A DNA stretch of 64,000 nucleotides. Source: Gymnopus androsaceus JB14. Its lineage: Eukaryota > Basidiomycota > Agaricomycetes > Agaricales > Omphalotaceae. Positions 22,774 to 34,889 of the stretch are shown piece after piece (position 1 is the first letter of the stretch; each line of letters begins with the position of its first letter). Below the pieces are notes generated by a model, which was not told where the DNA came from, searched no databases, and saw only the letters and a program-made list of their open reading frames with translations. The position numbers and the translations under genes were made by a program. The DNA is taken from NCBI GenBank assembly GCA_009733575.1, contig ML769464.1, positions 62,001 to 126,000 of the forward strand. The letters are read 5' to 3'.

Positions 22774-23931
22774 ATGTCATCCCTGTCCTTATCGTCTTCC
22801 CTTCAACGTCTCCGTACAGGCCTTGTTCATCCACCAGTTGAAGTTGTCTGGGCTTCTCATTCCTCTTGGCCTCTTCCGAATCCCAGTCGATTGCCTAGTC
22901 GCCCTTCCCCGGAAAAAATCCAAATCTCTGTCCTAGACTCGTCCTTCAACCCACCTACTCTTGCTCATTTTGCTTTAGCAGAAGCTCCGGCGCCGAGCTC
23001 ACTGCGTGCAAGCGAATCTCAGGATCATCGTATTGACTCGAACTCGGGCTACGACGCTAAACTCCTCCTTCTCTCAGTTCGAAACGCAGATAAACAGCTC
23101 AAACCGAACGACGCAACATATGTGCAGCGGTTAGAGATGATGATTGAGCTGGCGAAGGATCTTCAAGAAAAAGACATTGGCGAAAGCGCTAGCAGTAGCG
23201 CTGATATTGCAGTAGCCATTATCGACGAACCAACGTTTGTTGGGAAATCGAGACTGTTACGGGTGTTTTTGAAGGAGAGGCTTCGACTACAGATGCAGGC
23301 CCTTTCGAAGGACTCGGTATCGCTTGAAGCGGATAAACCGGCCGCTAACAGCTTTGCAACTTCCTCTCCCGGAGTCCAGTTGACGTTTCTCTTGGGATAC
23401 GATACCCTCGAGAGACTCTTCTCACCAAAGTACTACGACAGCTCCCAGGAAATGATGTATCAAGCCCTCCAAGGCTTCTTTGCTCCTCCTAGTCCCAATG
23501 AAACCGTCTCTGAACCCAGAGGGGAACTTGAGGGTGACGGGTCTCGTGTCGTTTGTGCACGCCGAAGTCCGTCTTCATATCCGCATGCTGCCATAGGGTT
23601 AACGAATCATTCTCTGTCTTCTACGACGTCTTCGACCTCAGAATCACACTCGCATTCCCTCTCGCATACAATATCCACCTTTCTCGCTTCCTCCTCCCTC
23701 CCTTCGTCCTGTATCACAATGATCGATATTGGGGAGGATGTATGGAATGTCAGTTCGAGTGAGGTTCGGGAAAGAGTGCGGGAAGGCTCTAGGACCACAG
23801 AGATGGAGGGACAGAGAGGCACGAACTTGACAGAGGTTGAAGGGAGCTCGAGGGCGGAAGGCATTCAATGGAAGAATATGGTCAGTGAGAGGGTGAAGAG
23901 GTATATTGCTGAATGTGGGTTGTATAAATGA
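22774..23931 (+). CDS. Pof1-like nicotinamide-nucleotide adenylyltransferase family protein
   Basis: Nucleotidylyltransferases of the yeast Pof1 type join NMN (or a related mononucleotide) to AMP in NAD salvage. The single exon has the signature VLDSSFNPPTLAHFALA near residue 50, where NPPTLAH is the family's form of the nucleotide-binding T/HxGH motif. It continues with LLLLSVRNADKQLKP, EMMIELAKDL, FLLGYDTLERLFSPKYY, and the C-terminal NVSSSEVRERV equivalent to the ISSTxxR motif. The C-terminal half is stretched by a Ser/His-rich low-complexity insert (near residues 270-310). No ATG precedes 22774 in the same open frame, so that is the start; the length is 385 residues. No frameshift or intron is seen. 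Confidence 0.8.
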   Translation: MSSLSLSSSLQRLRTGLVHPPVEVVWASHSSWPLPNPSRLPSRPSPEKIQISVLDSSFNPPTLAHFALAEAPAPSSLRASESQDHRIDSNSGYDAKLLLLSVRNADKQLKPNDATYVQRLEMMIELAKDLQEKDIGESASSSADIAVAIIDEPTFVGKSRLLRVFLKERLRLQMQALSKDSVSLEADKPAANSFATSSPGVQLTFLLGYDTLERLFSPKYYDSSQEMMYQALQGFFAPPSPNETVSEPRGELEGDGSRVVCARRSPSSYPHAAIGLTNHSLSSTTSSTSESHSHSLSHTISTFLASSSLPSSCITMIDIGEDVWNVSSSEVRERVREGSRTTEMEGQRGTNLTEVEGSSRAEGIQWKNMVSERVKRYIAECGLYK

Positions 23932-23998
23932 GTGTAGAAAATATGATCTCGGATCCTCACTTCCACGACTTAACGCTAAAAGGATTACTAATTGTCAA
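23932..23998. other. Short spacer upstream of tRNA-Lys
   Basis: Contains nothing beyond the 3' flank of the Pof1-like gene and the tRNA 5' flank. Confidence 0.4.
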
Positions 23999-24093
23999 GC
24001 CCGCCTAGCTCAATCGGATAGAGCGTCAGACTTTTATGGCGGGTTAATCACCTAGGAATCTGAAGGCTGCGAGTTCGACCCTCGCGGTGGGCT
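23999..24093 (+). tRNA. tRNA-Lys (anticodon TTT), with 21-base intron
   Basis: Acceptor arms GCCCGCC and GGTGGGC pair with one G-U. The D arm is GCTCAATCGGATAGAGC, the anticodon stem TCAGA/TCTGA with loop CTTTTA and then A after the intron, and the T arm GCGAGTTCGACCCTCGC. The intron at 24037-24057 begins one base 3' of the anticodon, the normal place for nuclear tRNA introns. With it removed the tRNA is 74 bases. All stems are intact, unlike the SINE heads elsewhere in the window. Confidence 0.92.
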
Positions 24094-25470
24094 ATATATT
24101 ACAATTGTGGTGGGAGGTGTAGCTTTTTGATGGAGTTCACAGATCGTTAGACTTGATCGTTCCGTTGTAGCAGCGGCGCTGCTCTACTTTACATATTGTC
24201 AAGGATGATAGGGAAAAATTCACGAAAAGAGCGTAAGTGTACCAATCAACTATTTGGAGGGACTCGGACTTACGACGACAAAGCCTATCAAGGATTCAAT
24301 AGCTATTTTGCAATTGCAAAACTGAAACGTTCGACGATGTGACGAAAAAATCTATTCAGCACCGAGTCGTGCGGAAATGAGACAGACATCATATCAGAAA
24401 AGAAATTGATGTCTGATTGGAGCTTGAATGAGAGATTCTTCCGAAGATCTAACCGGCGGCTAGTCAAAGCTGTTTTTCGCGAGTCTGTACTTACATTCAT
24501 CCCCTCAGCGTTGCCTGAAAATAAATATGAATGCGCCCGACTTGTAAGAAATCCCGTCTGTATTTATTGATAATTGGGAAGGGTAAAAAGGGCAGTGAGG
24601 ATGTATATACTAGGATTTCTATGCCGACACCAGCCCCAAACCAGCTCTCCTGGAGCCTGGGCCATGGTCGTGTGAGCGCAACCCAAGACATCCACATCTT
24701 TTCGATTAATTATTGACGCCATAGATAAGTACTTCGTTAGCGAAAACGTTTCATGGAAAGTCATTCAACCGTTTTACCGTCTCCTTTCGTATCGCGTTAT
24801 CATTCGCGTTCCCGGATCCCAATCTAATTATGTAGAAGAAGGATCGACGTCGGAAACAGGTGGGGACGATTCCATGAAGCCTCGTGTGCTAATTAATAAG
24901 ACATAACTAAATGCTCTACTGTATGTACAGTAAGTACTTACAATTAGAAACAATTGAGACATGGGACTTTGGACGAATACCGCAGTACGTACCTTCGAGA
25001 CTGGCCATTCAAAAAAAATTGAGTCAACCAGAGTCATGAACTGCTTCATTCACATCACGGGCATGCATGCCCTCCCGCGGGGTTACTAAGGAAGCTGAGG
25101 CAATCCAGAGAGATCATACCAGCATGTCTTCATCTTTCTCCTTTCTCCTTTGGTCTTGACGAAAATCCCGAAAATCTCGAAAATAGCTTCTCACGATGGT
25201 GAATTACCGACCAATTCGCGCTGGGACGGGTTACATTGAGCGCGCGTAGTGCGATGAAACAAAGACGAAGCTTGAGCATTCATTGATATCCAACGTCGAT
25301 CGCTACAAAGTAGTAGAGAGCATAAGCTGGGATTCATGGTACAATTGGACTTACTTCTATGTACAAAAATGCTAAGATATAAAATAAGTCGTAAGAGTAG
25401 AACGACGAACATACTGTAAAGAAGAAAAAAAAACCCGAAAAAACAAAGGCCAAATTAGTTTGACCAATAT
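24094..25470. other. Intergenic, no gene recognised
   Basis: About 1.4 kb between the tRNA and the GATA gene. Minus-strand ORFs near 24303-24500 and 24828-25049 have no family pattern. The stretch probably contains the 3' flank of the GATA gene. Confidence 0.4.
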
Positions 25471-26496
25471 TCAGTGCTTGTCCATCAATTTATTATGCTT
25501 TGTACGAGGCTTAATCTTGTTCCTCTTCAGGGACAAAGGACGGTCCCTACCCCGAAGCCTAGCGTAAACACCGCACGCGTTACACAACTGCGCACCAGTT
25601 TTACTTCGTCTCCAAACAGAAGTATTACGAGTACGGCAATGCGAACATTGAGGTCCCGTCGTGTCCTGTTCAGAACCTGAATTATCCGCCGTCTCATCAT
25701 TGTCCAAATCGGCGTCGATAAGCTCCTGTGGTCGAAGTTTGTTTCGCTGCTGTAGGTAAAGACCACATGCGTTACATAGCGTTCGGAGAGTCGAGGGCTC
25801 CCGTCGCCACAACGGAGTGGAGGTAGCGCGGCAATGGGAGCACATTTTGACGGATGGGGCCGTTGTTATTAGTCTTTGATTTAGATTTGGGCACGTCGTC
25901 CAGCCCAGATGTTTGTAATGGTGATAGAACTGGGGATGGAGAAGGGGAAGGGGATGATATAGTCGATAAAGGAGAGCAGGAACCCGAGATCATATTAGGG
26001 AGAATATGATGCTGGTGCTGGTGGATGATGGGTTTAGTTTCGGAAGTATCGATACCAGGAAATACTATGTTATCCCATGATGGGTCAGAAACATAGTGAG
26101 ATGAGAGTTGGGAAGAAGGCCACATGTCTAGATCGGTGTTCGAAGCGAACATGGAATGCTCTCGAAGATCTGTACTGCGCAGAGATGCATCATACGAATT
26201 TACGCTGCGGGGGAACGAAGACTCCAGACCAATGGTAACCGAATCATTTGACCAAGGGCGTGCGTGTTTTTGCGAGGACGCATAGGGGAGGGTATTGTGT
26301 TGTGCAGAGTAAGATGAAGACGAGGAATGCGGACCTGTTTTGTTATTCCGTCAACGTTTCCTCAGATTGTCGGAAGACAATTCTACACACCATAGTTCCA
26401 GTACTCTGAGGAGCTAGATAAAGACGACTGCCCGGCGAAATCAAGTTGGTTATCATCGAACGTGAAGATTGTGTCTTGACGCGGGTTTCCGTGCAT
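25471..26496 (-). CDS. GATA-type zinc-finger transcription factor with two fingers
   Basis: Two type IV zinc fingers lie at the C-terminus. The first is CSHCRATSTPLWRREP...CNACGLY (C-X2-C-X18-C-X2-C) and the second CSHCRTRNTSVWRRSKTG...CNACGVY (X17), about 40 residues apart and followed by a basic tail (LKRNKIKPRTKHNK). The N-terminus from ATG 26496 (MHGNPRQDTIFTFDDNQ) is Ser-rich and acidic, as in activation domains. A 56-base intron lies at 26335-26390. One extra base near 25860 breaks the frame just before finger 1; removing it gives about 322 residues. The Cys-rich block between fingers seen in SreA/Urbs1 siderophore regulators is absent, so that role is not supported. The two-finger layout is clear; targets are unknown. 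Confidence 0.82.
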
Positions 26497-27892
26497 TTCG
26501 CTAGAGAGAATAAAAGGTGCGTGACTGAGTACGAGAACTTGTTAGTGAAGACAGCCAAAATGTAAGGGGAAAGAAATACTGACGATTTGAGATCGTGGAC
26601 GCGTCGAGAAGAGACGAATTCTGGAGAGGCGGATCCTGATAGCCATCCTTTTTAAGGGCAAATGGTGTTATTTAAATTCGGATGCTTCGGTTGTTTGAAA
26701 GTTTCGTCCCTGATTGATCTTACAGCAGATCTATCATCTGAGAGGTGAATTGTAATCCAATATCATAACATTTCCTTTTTGAATTTAACCGAACGCACCG
26801 GGAATGGATTTGCTTACACTGGCACAAAAAGAACGTGCTCCGGCACTATCAAAGACAATTGGTAGCTGCCGGAAGGCAGTGTACCGTCCTGGTATTTCGA
26901 CGATATTATAATACGTTCCACCATATACAGGCCCTGAGTAACCAAGCCAGTGGCTCCGCTTTCAGTTCGAAATGTTTCAAGAGGAGAGACAGGACCAACT
27001 TTTCATCCGCGACAGGAGGCAAAAAATCGCGGGATCAAGTCGAGTGCTGAGGTTGACGGTTACGCGAATGACGACGCGTCTCTGGCATACCGCCAGTATG
27101 ACTGGAACAACCACCCACTCGACGTACTAGTAGGTAGGTCGTCCAGCTCCAGCGGCCACTAGCTTCTGGACTCCGTAGCCTACCAACAAATTGATCATCA
27201 ACTAAGTATCAGTTGCTGATGTTGGGAACCAACTGGAGACAAAGGTTTTTCCGTAAAGAGGGGCCGAAAGGTGTTGTTACTTGAGGGTACTTGCAGGCCT
27301 GTACTTGCTTGTAGGAGGAATGTCTGAGGGCAGGGGAGACGTTGACGAAGTTTGCGCAACGAAAGCAAAATAGGCTCGGTCCAACCCTGTCTATGAGCGA
27401 AACGTTGTCGATCGACAGGCTGGTTGAACCTGGTTGAACTCGAAGGTTTGAAAGTGCGCAGCAAATGAGCGGGGCTGGCGCCACTGGGCGCACGGAGTTT
27501 CAAATTTGGCAGATTGCCGCTGGACGCTAAATTCCGCTGTATTCACCAGCCCCATTATTGATGGTAAGGTTTCGCAGGCCCCCGACTGAACCCCGCACTG
27601 GAGGGCCTCATTTACGCTAATTCGGAGAAGGATTCAAACTAGCGCACCTATCAATGATAATCAATGTCAATCCATTTTCTGTGCGTGTTCCGTCTGCTTA
27701 TGGACCAAGCATATTTGAGGCCTAATTTACGCTAATTCATAGTGGGGTTCAATCACAGTGACATGCTCGCGTGGCTTCAGTTGGGTGTCGCCTATCTTAT
27801 GTGACGTGCGGGAGGACGTTACTGAAACGCGAAGTCACGCCGGAAGAAAACATTCCGATAACTCCGATTATCTTATCATAATCATACTCATC
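26497..27892. other. Divergent intergenic between GATA factor and ALDH
   Basis: No gene is supported. The phrase TTTACGCTAATTC occurs twice (near 27611 and 27726), each in a context starting GGCCT, as an imperfect direct repeat about 115 bases apart just upstream of the ALDH gene. Confidence 0.4.
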
Positions 27893-29979
27893 ATGTCCCA
27901 AACCACCATTGTCCCCCATACGCAAGAACCTCTCGTCACCCGCCAGTATCCTTCCACGTCCGAGCTCGATGCTACGATTGCTAAAGCTGCGTCAGCTCAA
28001 AAAGAATGGAGTAAAGTACCCCTGGCTGAACGGATCGCTATCGGATACAAGTTCATCGCAAGTCCATTCATTTGTTTGTTATCGAGCTGTCGAGCTGTAT
28101 TAACCAACTATCTAGGACGAGTTCAAATCATTGACAAACTCGACTCCTCTTTTCCTCGAGCTAACGATGCAAATGGGCCGGCCCATTTCTCAAATTCCCA
28201 GCGAAATTAATGGGTTCCTTGACCGTGCTCAATACATGCTTTCTATTGCGAACGAAGCGCTCGCAGACGTCCCCCTTACAGACACCGATAAGCCTGGATT
28301 TAGGCGATTCATTCGACGCACTGCGCTTGGAGTTGTTTTAGTGATTGCTCCTTGGAAGTAGGTCTATTCAGCTATATTTATCTATTTATTCAACGAAACC
28401 CTACGCAGCTACCCCTACTTGACATCAATCAACTCTGTCTTGCCTGCCTTGATCGCAGGAAACGCTGTCCTACTTAAACCATCCCCTCAGACTCCCCTGA
28501 CAGCCGAACGCTTCGTAACTGCGCTTCAAAAAGCTGGTGTCCCGTCCGACGTCATTCATGTCGTCCATATGTCTCCTGAATTGACCAAACATGCGATAGA
28601 GAGTAAAGAAGTTAATTTCGTGAGCTTTACTGGGAGTGTTGTGGGTGGAAGGGCTGTCGAGGAGGCTGCAGTAGGTGCCAAAGGAATCAAGGGTGTTGCA
28701 CTCGAGGTATGTCTATCTGTGAGATATTAGAGTGCTTACAGGTTTATTTCTTGCTCTAGCTTGGAGGGAAAGATCCAGCATATGTACGTTCGGACGCTGA
28801 TTTGGACTATACAGTCGCCGAGCTCGTGGATGGTGTGTCTTCTTCCTTGAATTTAAATAGTTCTACCTATACTTTGTGCATAGGTGCCATGTACAACTCT
28901 GGTCAAAGCTGCTGCGCCGTTGAGGTATGTTTCTTTCATTTGGTCTATCTTTTCAATGCACTTTAATCCTCAACGTACTGCATTTCACAGCGTATCTACG
29001 TACATGAATCAGTCTATGACCCATTTGTAGAAAAATATGCGAATCTGGTCAAGGTGTGTCTTTTTTCCCTTCCGGACTCATTCATATCCTCAAACTGACA
29101 TTCTTCATAGACCTCCTACAGACTTGGTGATCCAACCAGCCCCTCCACGAACCTCGGTCCAGTAGTGAGTCTCGCTAGCGCAGCCCGAATTCGGAAACAA
29201 GTCGCAGATGCAGTACGCGCTGGTGCGAAGGTACTCATCCCGGAGGACTTATTTCCTGAGGCGAAAGAGTAAGACCGAAAAGTCGCCTCTATCCTTATTG
29301 GTGTTCGCTAACTAACTTTTTATTCTGACAGAGACACGGCGTACGTTGCTCCGCAGGTCCTTGTGGATGTTGATCATAGTAACTTTGTCTTTTTGAATTT
29401 GGATGAAAATAAACTAACTAATCGATTATTTGCAGCTATGGATGTTATGATGGTATGTGGTCTAACCGGCGCTCATCCGGGACCCCTTCCCTCCACAAAT
29501 ATTTACTAACTATCCCCTCCTGCATCCACAGGAAGAAACCTTCGGCCCCATTGTCGGCATCCAAAAAGTATCTTCAGACGAAGAAGCCATTAAACTCATG
29601 AACGATTCGCAATATGGGCTTACGGCGTCTGTTTGGACTCGGGTACCCGTTAGTTCCTCCTCAGACTCTGACGACTCGGAAGATGCCTTCCTCAAAATTG
29701 CCGACGCTCTCGAAACCGGTACTGTGTTCCTCAATCGATGTGATTATTTGGATCCTGCATTGCCGTGGACGGGAGTGAAGGATAGCGGAAGGGGAATTAG
29801 CTTGAGTCGGTATGGTGAGTGTTTCGTGTTCTGGTGCGGGGCCTCTGAGAGTTTGGGGTACACTGGGGGTTGAGCCAAGTCGGGATTCGCGGGATTTCAT
29901 TCTAAAATTAATGGTGTTTACAGGATACGATCAACTAACAAGGGCGAAGAGCGTTCATATGAAGATGAAAACTGCTTGA
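27893..29979 (+). CDS. Aldehyde dehydrogenase (NAD(P)+-dependent)
   Basis: Oxidises an aldehyde to the acid; the substrate cannot be told from sequence. Exons read MSQTTIVPHTQEPLV, ELTMQMGRPISQ, VLVIAPWNYPYL, LPALIAGNAVLLKPSPQTPL, NFVSFTGSVVGG, then LELGGKDPAYV (general-base Glu), NSGQSCCAVERIYV (catalytic Cys) and EETFGPIVGI. About ten exons are joined by introns of roughly 50-60 bases. The first intron (28058-28115) has a GC donor, GCAAGT, with a normal AG end. A Ser/Asp-rich insert (SSSSDSDDSED) interrupts the segment after SVWTRVP. The C-terminus is YDQLTRAKSVHMKMKTA. All catalytic residues are present and no frameshift is needed. Confidence 0.88.
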
Positions 29980-30412
29980 GATGGAGGCTGAAGTTTTGAA
30001 TACTTGTTGTATGTAGGCAATAGTAACGGTAATTGTTGTATCACCGTTGGCAGGCGGGAACTCAGCCACAAGTTCAAAAACGACTCCCAATCTGTTGGCA
30101 AGAGCCGTTACAACATTACTCAGGCTCAAGCGTGCGTACCGTCAAAACTCGTATCACGTTGAGAAGTAAAGTATTCAAGTAAGACTAAGACTAGATACAG
30201 TGTGAGTGGACTCTGGACAGACATGAGACAAGATTCAGAGAAAAAGCAAGGAGAGGACATAATTGGATCGTTCGTTCGTGGATGCAGTGTATGAATGGAT
30301 GGGATTGCGATGTGGGACGTAACAGGGCATGCAAAGAGACAAAAAGATAGAACGGGTCAGAAGAAACTCGGCTTCGGAAACATTAGTAAAGTAGCCAATC
30401 AATCAACATCAT
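29980..30412. other. Intergenic; duplicated 3' flank of the 49-kb gene
   Basis: From about 30140 to 30412 the sequence matches the downstream flank of the gene at 49107-51433 (GTTCGTTCGTGGATGCAGTG and neighbours). The duplication that made the broken copy at 30413 therefore included its 3' flank. Confidence 0.55.
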
Positions 30413-31650
30413 TCAATCCCCCGTACACAGGAGCCTGAACTTGAGGAGCAGGAGTAGTAAGAGTAGTAGGATCAGTCGAGCGTCCGACTTGTCCAAACGA
30501 GAACGAAGGGTTCGAGTTTGTTCCTGAGCCTGTTCCTGAGCTGTTCGCGTTCGTGTTCGAGGTTTTCGACGGAGCAGACGTCTTTGCCGAGTTGGAGTTC
30601 TTTGCAGCAGACGTAGCATTAGTGGCGTGCGTTTCTTCCCAATCTCAAAGCTTTTTTCCGTTTCTGCTCCTTGCGAAATCTACAACTCTTCGAGACTATC
30701 TATGATGTGTTCTTTGGACGGGCGGTCAGTGAATCTAGAAGGAAGGGTTCAGACAGGAAGAAATAAGGGAAAGCATAGAGTGCACACCTGAGAATCATCG
30801 CGTCCGTAACATCACTCCGAAGCAAAAACGGCATATCCTCCAGCATCTTATTATGCACTTTGGCCAGCACATTCGCTCCTCCCTTCGTAGCTACCGCGAC
30901 GGCCTCCCATCCCAAAAACCTCTCCTTCAACCTCGGTCTCAGTTCCTCCCGCAAATCCTCCAAATCAGGATCATCCGGATCCTCCAGATAGCCCATCGTA
31001 TCACCATCATCATCGTCTCCTAGTCCAGGAGGAGCAACTTCCCATCATCATCGCTGCAACCAACTGCGCTGGATGAAAAGCGCTGCTCCTGTAGAAGCAA
31101 GAGTCGCGACAGCCTCAACCTAGCTATTCGCTCGATCGATACGCTGCTGAGAAGATTGGAGTAACAAGTGAATGGAACGAATGATTTCGTTTAGCTCGGT
31201 TTCGATGCACGATAAGGTTAGGACGGCGGCTTGTTAGCTGTTTGAATCTTGGGGACGGAGGAGGTGTGAGTGGCTGTCGAGGAGGTCGATGATAGAGTCT
31301 ACGTCAGCCTCGGAGGCATAGATACCGAGAGCAGCGGCGAAATTGGAGGAAGAGGAAGTGGCAATAGTGGAGAAGACCTCCATGAGTTCGTCGGTTGTCG
31401 AATCGGGCTCTTCGCTGAGATCCAGCATAGCGATATAGAGAGGAAGGGAAGGTTCGAGTGAGAAGAGCTCGTGGAAGCGTTCCAGGACGAGATCACGAAC
31501 GACGAGACGTTTTAGATTGATTGTAGAAGACCAGTGCTTGGCGTGAAATTGCATGTACATTTCTCCTCGTCATCCGAAGCGCAGTAAGAAATCATCTTCA
31601 TCTAGATCTTCATGCCTCTGAAGGGTCATCCATACAGTTCGTCTAGATCT
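30413..31650 (-). pseudogene. Truncated copy of the conserved hypothetical gene at 49107-51433
   Basis: Blocks in common with the full copy: HAKHWSSTINLKRLVVRDLV, FHELFSLEPSLPLYIAM, ATSSSSNFAAALGIYASEA, then after a deletion GYLEDPDDPDLEDLREEL and RFLGWEAVAVATKGGANVL. The region between SHLLRPQDSNS and the C-terminal part has lost most of about 65 residues, and the upstream third (the exons before the acidic region) is missing. Stops and frame changes make it non-functional as written. Nucleotide similarity to the full copy is high, so the duplication is recent. Confidence 0.8.
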
Positions 31651-31889
31651 TCGTCTTCATAGCCTAAGATAAATAGAAAATCAGAAAGAAATCGAAGAAT
31701 AGCGTACAGACTCACCTGTGCTACCACCTGCAAAACGTACATAGAGGCGGAATCCGGATCATACTAGCCCCTGTTCAGCACACATCTTCTCGTACTCCCG
31801 ATTAGCCGATAGTCACTTCTGGTTCTTGATATCACGTTGAAACGAAAACTGACGCTCAAATAAACGCCGGGATCAGCGGTTCAGCAGCG
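31651..31889. other. Junction between pseudogene and FunK1 gene
   Basis: About 31651-31760 still resembles the intron/exon border of the duplicated gene (GCTACCACCTGCAAAACGTAC). The rest is the FunK1 upstream region. Confidence 0.4.
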
Positions 31890-34340
31890 ATGATACCAGA
31901 AATATCACTGGACGACTATTTCACGCATATTTTACCACCACTCCCCGAATCATTAAACGGAAAGGTGGATGCGATTGTGCAGAATCTGAAGGACTCTGGA
32001 GTCATTACACCTAGAGGCCGATGGAAGGGTTTCCCAAGAAATCCGAAGGCCTTCGAGAAGAAGACAGTTGTGTTCAAAAAGTTGAGTGAGATATTTGATG
32101 CTGTAGTTCATGAGGCCAAGAATTTGGACGGCGATCTGAACCAGACGTTTCGAGTTCTTTGTCGAACCAAACATAGTCTCGCACCATCAACGTGGTGATA
32201 AATCGCGGCCTGACGGTTTTGTGAAGGAAAAGAATACAGAGGGTAAGCTGAAGGTGGAGCCCACCCACGCATGGGTTGATCTCGCGCATCCTCAAGAGTT
32301 TAAACTCGAAGACGACCCATCTGGGGTGGACAATGTGCGCTCTCATAATATTATCATCGTAAATCAATCTAATCATATGCATAGGATGCTAGCAAAGTAG
32401 TTTATAGCATGCACCAGATTCTCGCTTTGGATCCTCGTCGGCGGTTTACCACAGGCAGCACGATTGAAAATTGTACCACTCGCCTCTGGTTTTATAATCG
32501 AAGTCCTTTTTTTACAACCGAGTCATTTGATTTCATAAAGGTGAGAGCTTTCTCAACTTTTCCTGCGTTACCTTTCTCATCTGCGACCTCCCTATAGGAC
32601 CATGAACGGCTTGTCCATCTTTATCTTTCTCTCGCATTCTCGTCCTCTACAGACTCGGGTTGGGAACCTTCGATTAAAGTCTCCCGTGTGGATCCTGTAA
32701 CTCGTGAACGCACCTACGAGATTTCCGTCAGCACAAAACAAGGCGATAAGGTTGTCACCGAGACCTACAAGACTGTAATGATTTTATCGGAAGTTTCCAC
32801 GGACGACATGGGCCGTGCCGCTCGCATCTGGCTCGTCGTGGACTCTAATGGTTATTACCGAGTCCTTAAAGATCTCTGGCTGGACAAGAATCGCGCTCCG
32901 GAGCACGAAATCCGCCAAGAAATCCTTCGCGACGTTTTTAAAACACAGAATCAGGCAGCTGTCGATAGGTTGAAAAGCCATATGCTGACTCCTCTCGCCC
33001 ACTGTAAAGTTTGCATTGAAGGCGTAGAAGACGATACCATAGCTGTCATGATGCGTGGCTATGATCTTTCTGGCGACCGGATGATTCCATTTCGAACTCC
33101 ACCCATTTCTGCTAGTTTTTCAACTCAAAGTTGTGGGCGCTCTCTCCCCTCAGACTGCTGAGTCTGTCTCGCAGTCTCTCAATTCTCAACCTCCGCCAAA
33201 TTCACAGCACGAGTCGAAGGAGGCCAGGGCTCCAAAAGTGCATGCTCGATACCACTATCGGATTGTGTTTGCAGAATACGCTACTACCATCTATGATGAA
33301 CGGAACCTGGGAAATATTTTTCGTTCGGTGGAAGATGTCCTTTGCGGTGAGCATAGTTATTATTCACTTCGATCTTGTCTTTTTGCTCATTGCCAACCCA
33401 GCTCTTGGTATACTCCATACAGCCGGCTGGGTTCATCGTGACCTAAGTGCAGGCAACGTCTACTGGTATGCGACAGAGTCAAGGGGTCTCCTGGGTGACT
33501 TTGAGTATGCCAAACTCCGCACTGATCCCATCTGCACATGAAATACGGACGGTGAGTTCTCTTGTTGAGATTTGGTTTCGCTGATGTGTTTATGTTCAGG
33601 GTACACCCTACTTCATGGCAGCTGAAGCGCTGTCGCATGCGTACCTGTTCCAGTCTCAACCCTTACCGACTACGATTCGCCTGCCTTTCCGCTTAGATTG
33701 TCAACCGCAAAGGGACGACGATTCTATTATCAACGATGAAGCACTTGCACTTGCACCTGCACCTCCCTTCATCTACAATGGACTACATGACCTAGAGTCC
33801 ATCTGGTGGATTCTCATATTTGTCCTCTTCTTCAATGAAGATAAAGCACATCCCTCTCCCCGACCTGAGGAGCGTCAATCCGAGATGAATCATCGTTTCA
33901 ATGGACGGATGGACAGCACCTACCGTCGAGACTTTTTCCGAATAAAGTTCTCGGAGAAGTTCGACGCTGTATCCCGATTTATGTCTCCTTCTTTTCGTCA
34001 ATCTTTATGCACACTACTATCCCTATCACAATCCCTGCAGGAGGCTTACACTCTTTCAGAGAAAGACTATCCCGACATTAATGATAGTCCCGAAATTATT
34101 CCGTATATGGAATGGCGTACCGCCGTCAAATCGGAAAGTCTGCTCAAAGCGACTTCCATGATTGAGCTGCACCACGTCAAAGCGCGCGCGCAAGCCTCCT
34201 TCGACTCTCCGACCTCTGGCGCCGGTCGAAAGAGAGAAAGAGGTGGTGATTTGGAACTCCTGGATGAACAGAAGAGCAAGAAGTCCAAGTGGGCCCGTGA
34301 TGATAGTGGAAGGTCCCGAAACAATGTTAACGCTGAGTAG
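31890..34340 (+). CDS. FunK1 fungal-specific protein kinase
   Basis: FunK1 kinases are expanded in basidiomycetes and their targets are mostly unknown. The N-terminal part starts MIPEISLDDYFTHILPPLPE and continues with GDKSRPDGFVKEK, RRRFTTGSTIENCTTRLW and TTESFDFIKDHERLVHLYLS. The kinase core has GYYRVLKDLWLDKNRAPEH, catalytic loop GWVHRDLSAGNVYWY, GLLGDFEYAKL in the DFG position, and GTPYFMAAEAL; then DLESIWWILIFVLFF. It ends in a basic low-complexity tail (GRKRERGGDLELLDEQKSKK). Several short introns are present. Three one-base insertions break the frame (near 32148, 33111 and 33530). Catalytic residues are all there. The gene sits between broken copies of an unrelated gene. Confidence 0.83.
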
Positions 34341-34619
34341 CCACTGGTCGACGTCCCTAACAGCAACCTGAGGGTGGGCAACAAGATCTGGCTCCCCATA
34401 CGTTGCCTTTTCCTCCTCAAAATAGCGTTGAAAGCCCTGCCAAGGCTGTGCGATGGAGTTCGAGGAGGAAAAGTGAGCTGCTCACGTCTGCAGCTCCACA
34501 AAAGTCCTGAACTCCATATGATACTTGGTGAGCGACGCATCCACAGCATTCCAGAATCTGTCCGAAACTAGAGAGCCAGAGCCGTTATTTAAATTACAGG
34601 AGTAATGATGTAGCTTTAA
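34341..34619. other. FunK1 3' flank
   Basis: No gene is seen on the plus strand. The minus-strand ORF across 34067-34549 is mostly a shadow of FunK1. Confidence 0.4.
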
Positions 34620-34889
34620 GTGCGTAATGTCAAAATTCTACTCAGTACTTCGAAGTCGTAAAGAGCAGAGTACAACGTCTCGGGATCTAGTCTTGATAAG
34701 AGGCGAGAAAGGAGCATAATCGAATCTTTCGTTCGTGGATGCAGTGTATGTATGGATGGCATTGGGATGTAGAACGTTGACAGAGCATGCAAAGAGACAA
34801 AACAGAGAACAGGTCAGAAGGTACTCAGAATTGAAGCATCATACGCAATGCAAGGCCAAGACCCATACCAAAAAAGAAATCATCAACAT
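34620..34889 (-). repeat. Fragment of the duplicated gene's 3' flank (left of MITE)
   Basis: Near 34720-34870 the sequence matches the 3' flank of the 49-kb gene (TTCGTTCGTGGATGCAGTG, GAGCATGCAAAGAGACAAAA). It is cut off at 34889 by the MITE and resumes at 35208. Confidence 0.65.

Noticed and set aside
25471..26496. Siderophore regulator (SreA/Urbs1) identity for the GATA factor
   Set aside because: Two fingers are present, but the Cys-rich segment between them that marks those regulators is absent.
34067..34549. A 160-residue minus-strand gene
   Set aside because: It overlaps the FunK1 C-terminus in antisense, with no recognisable pattern.
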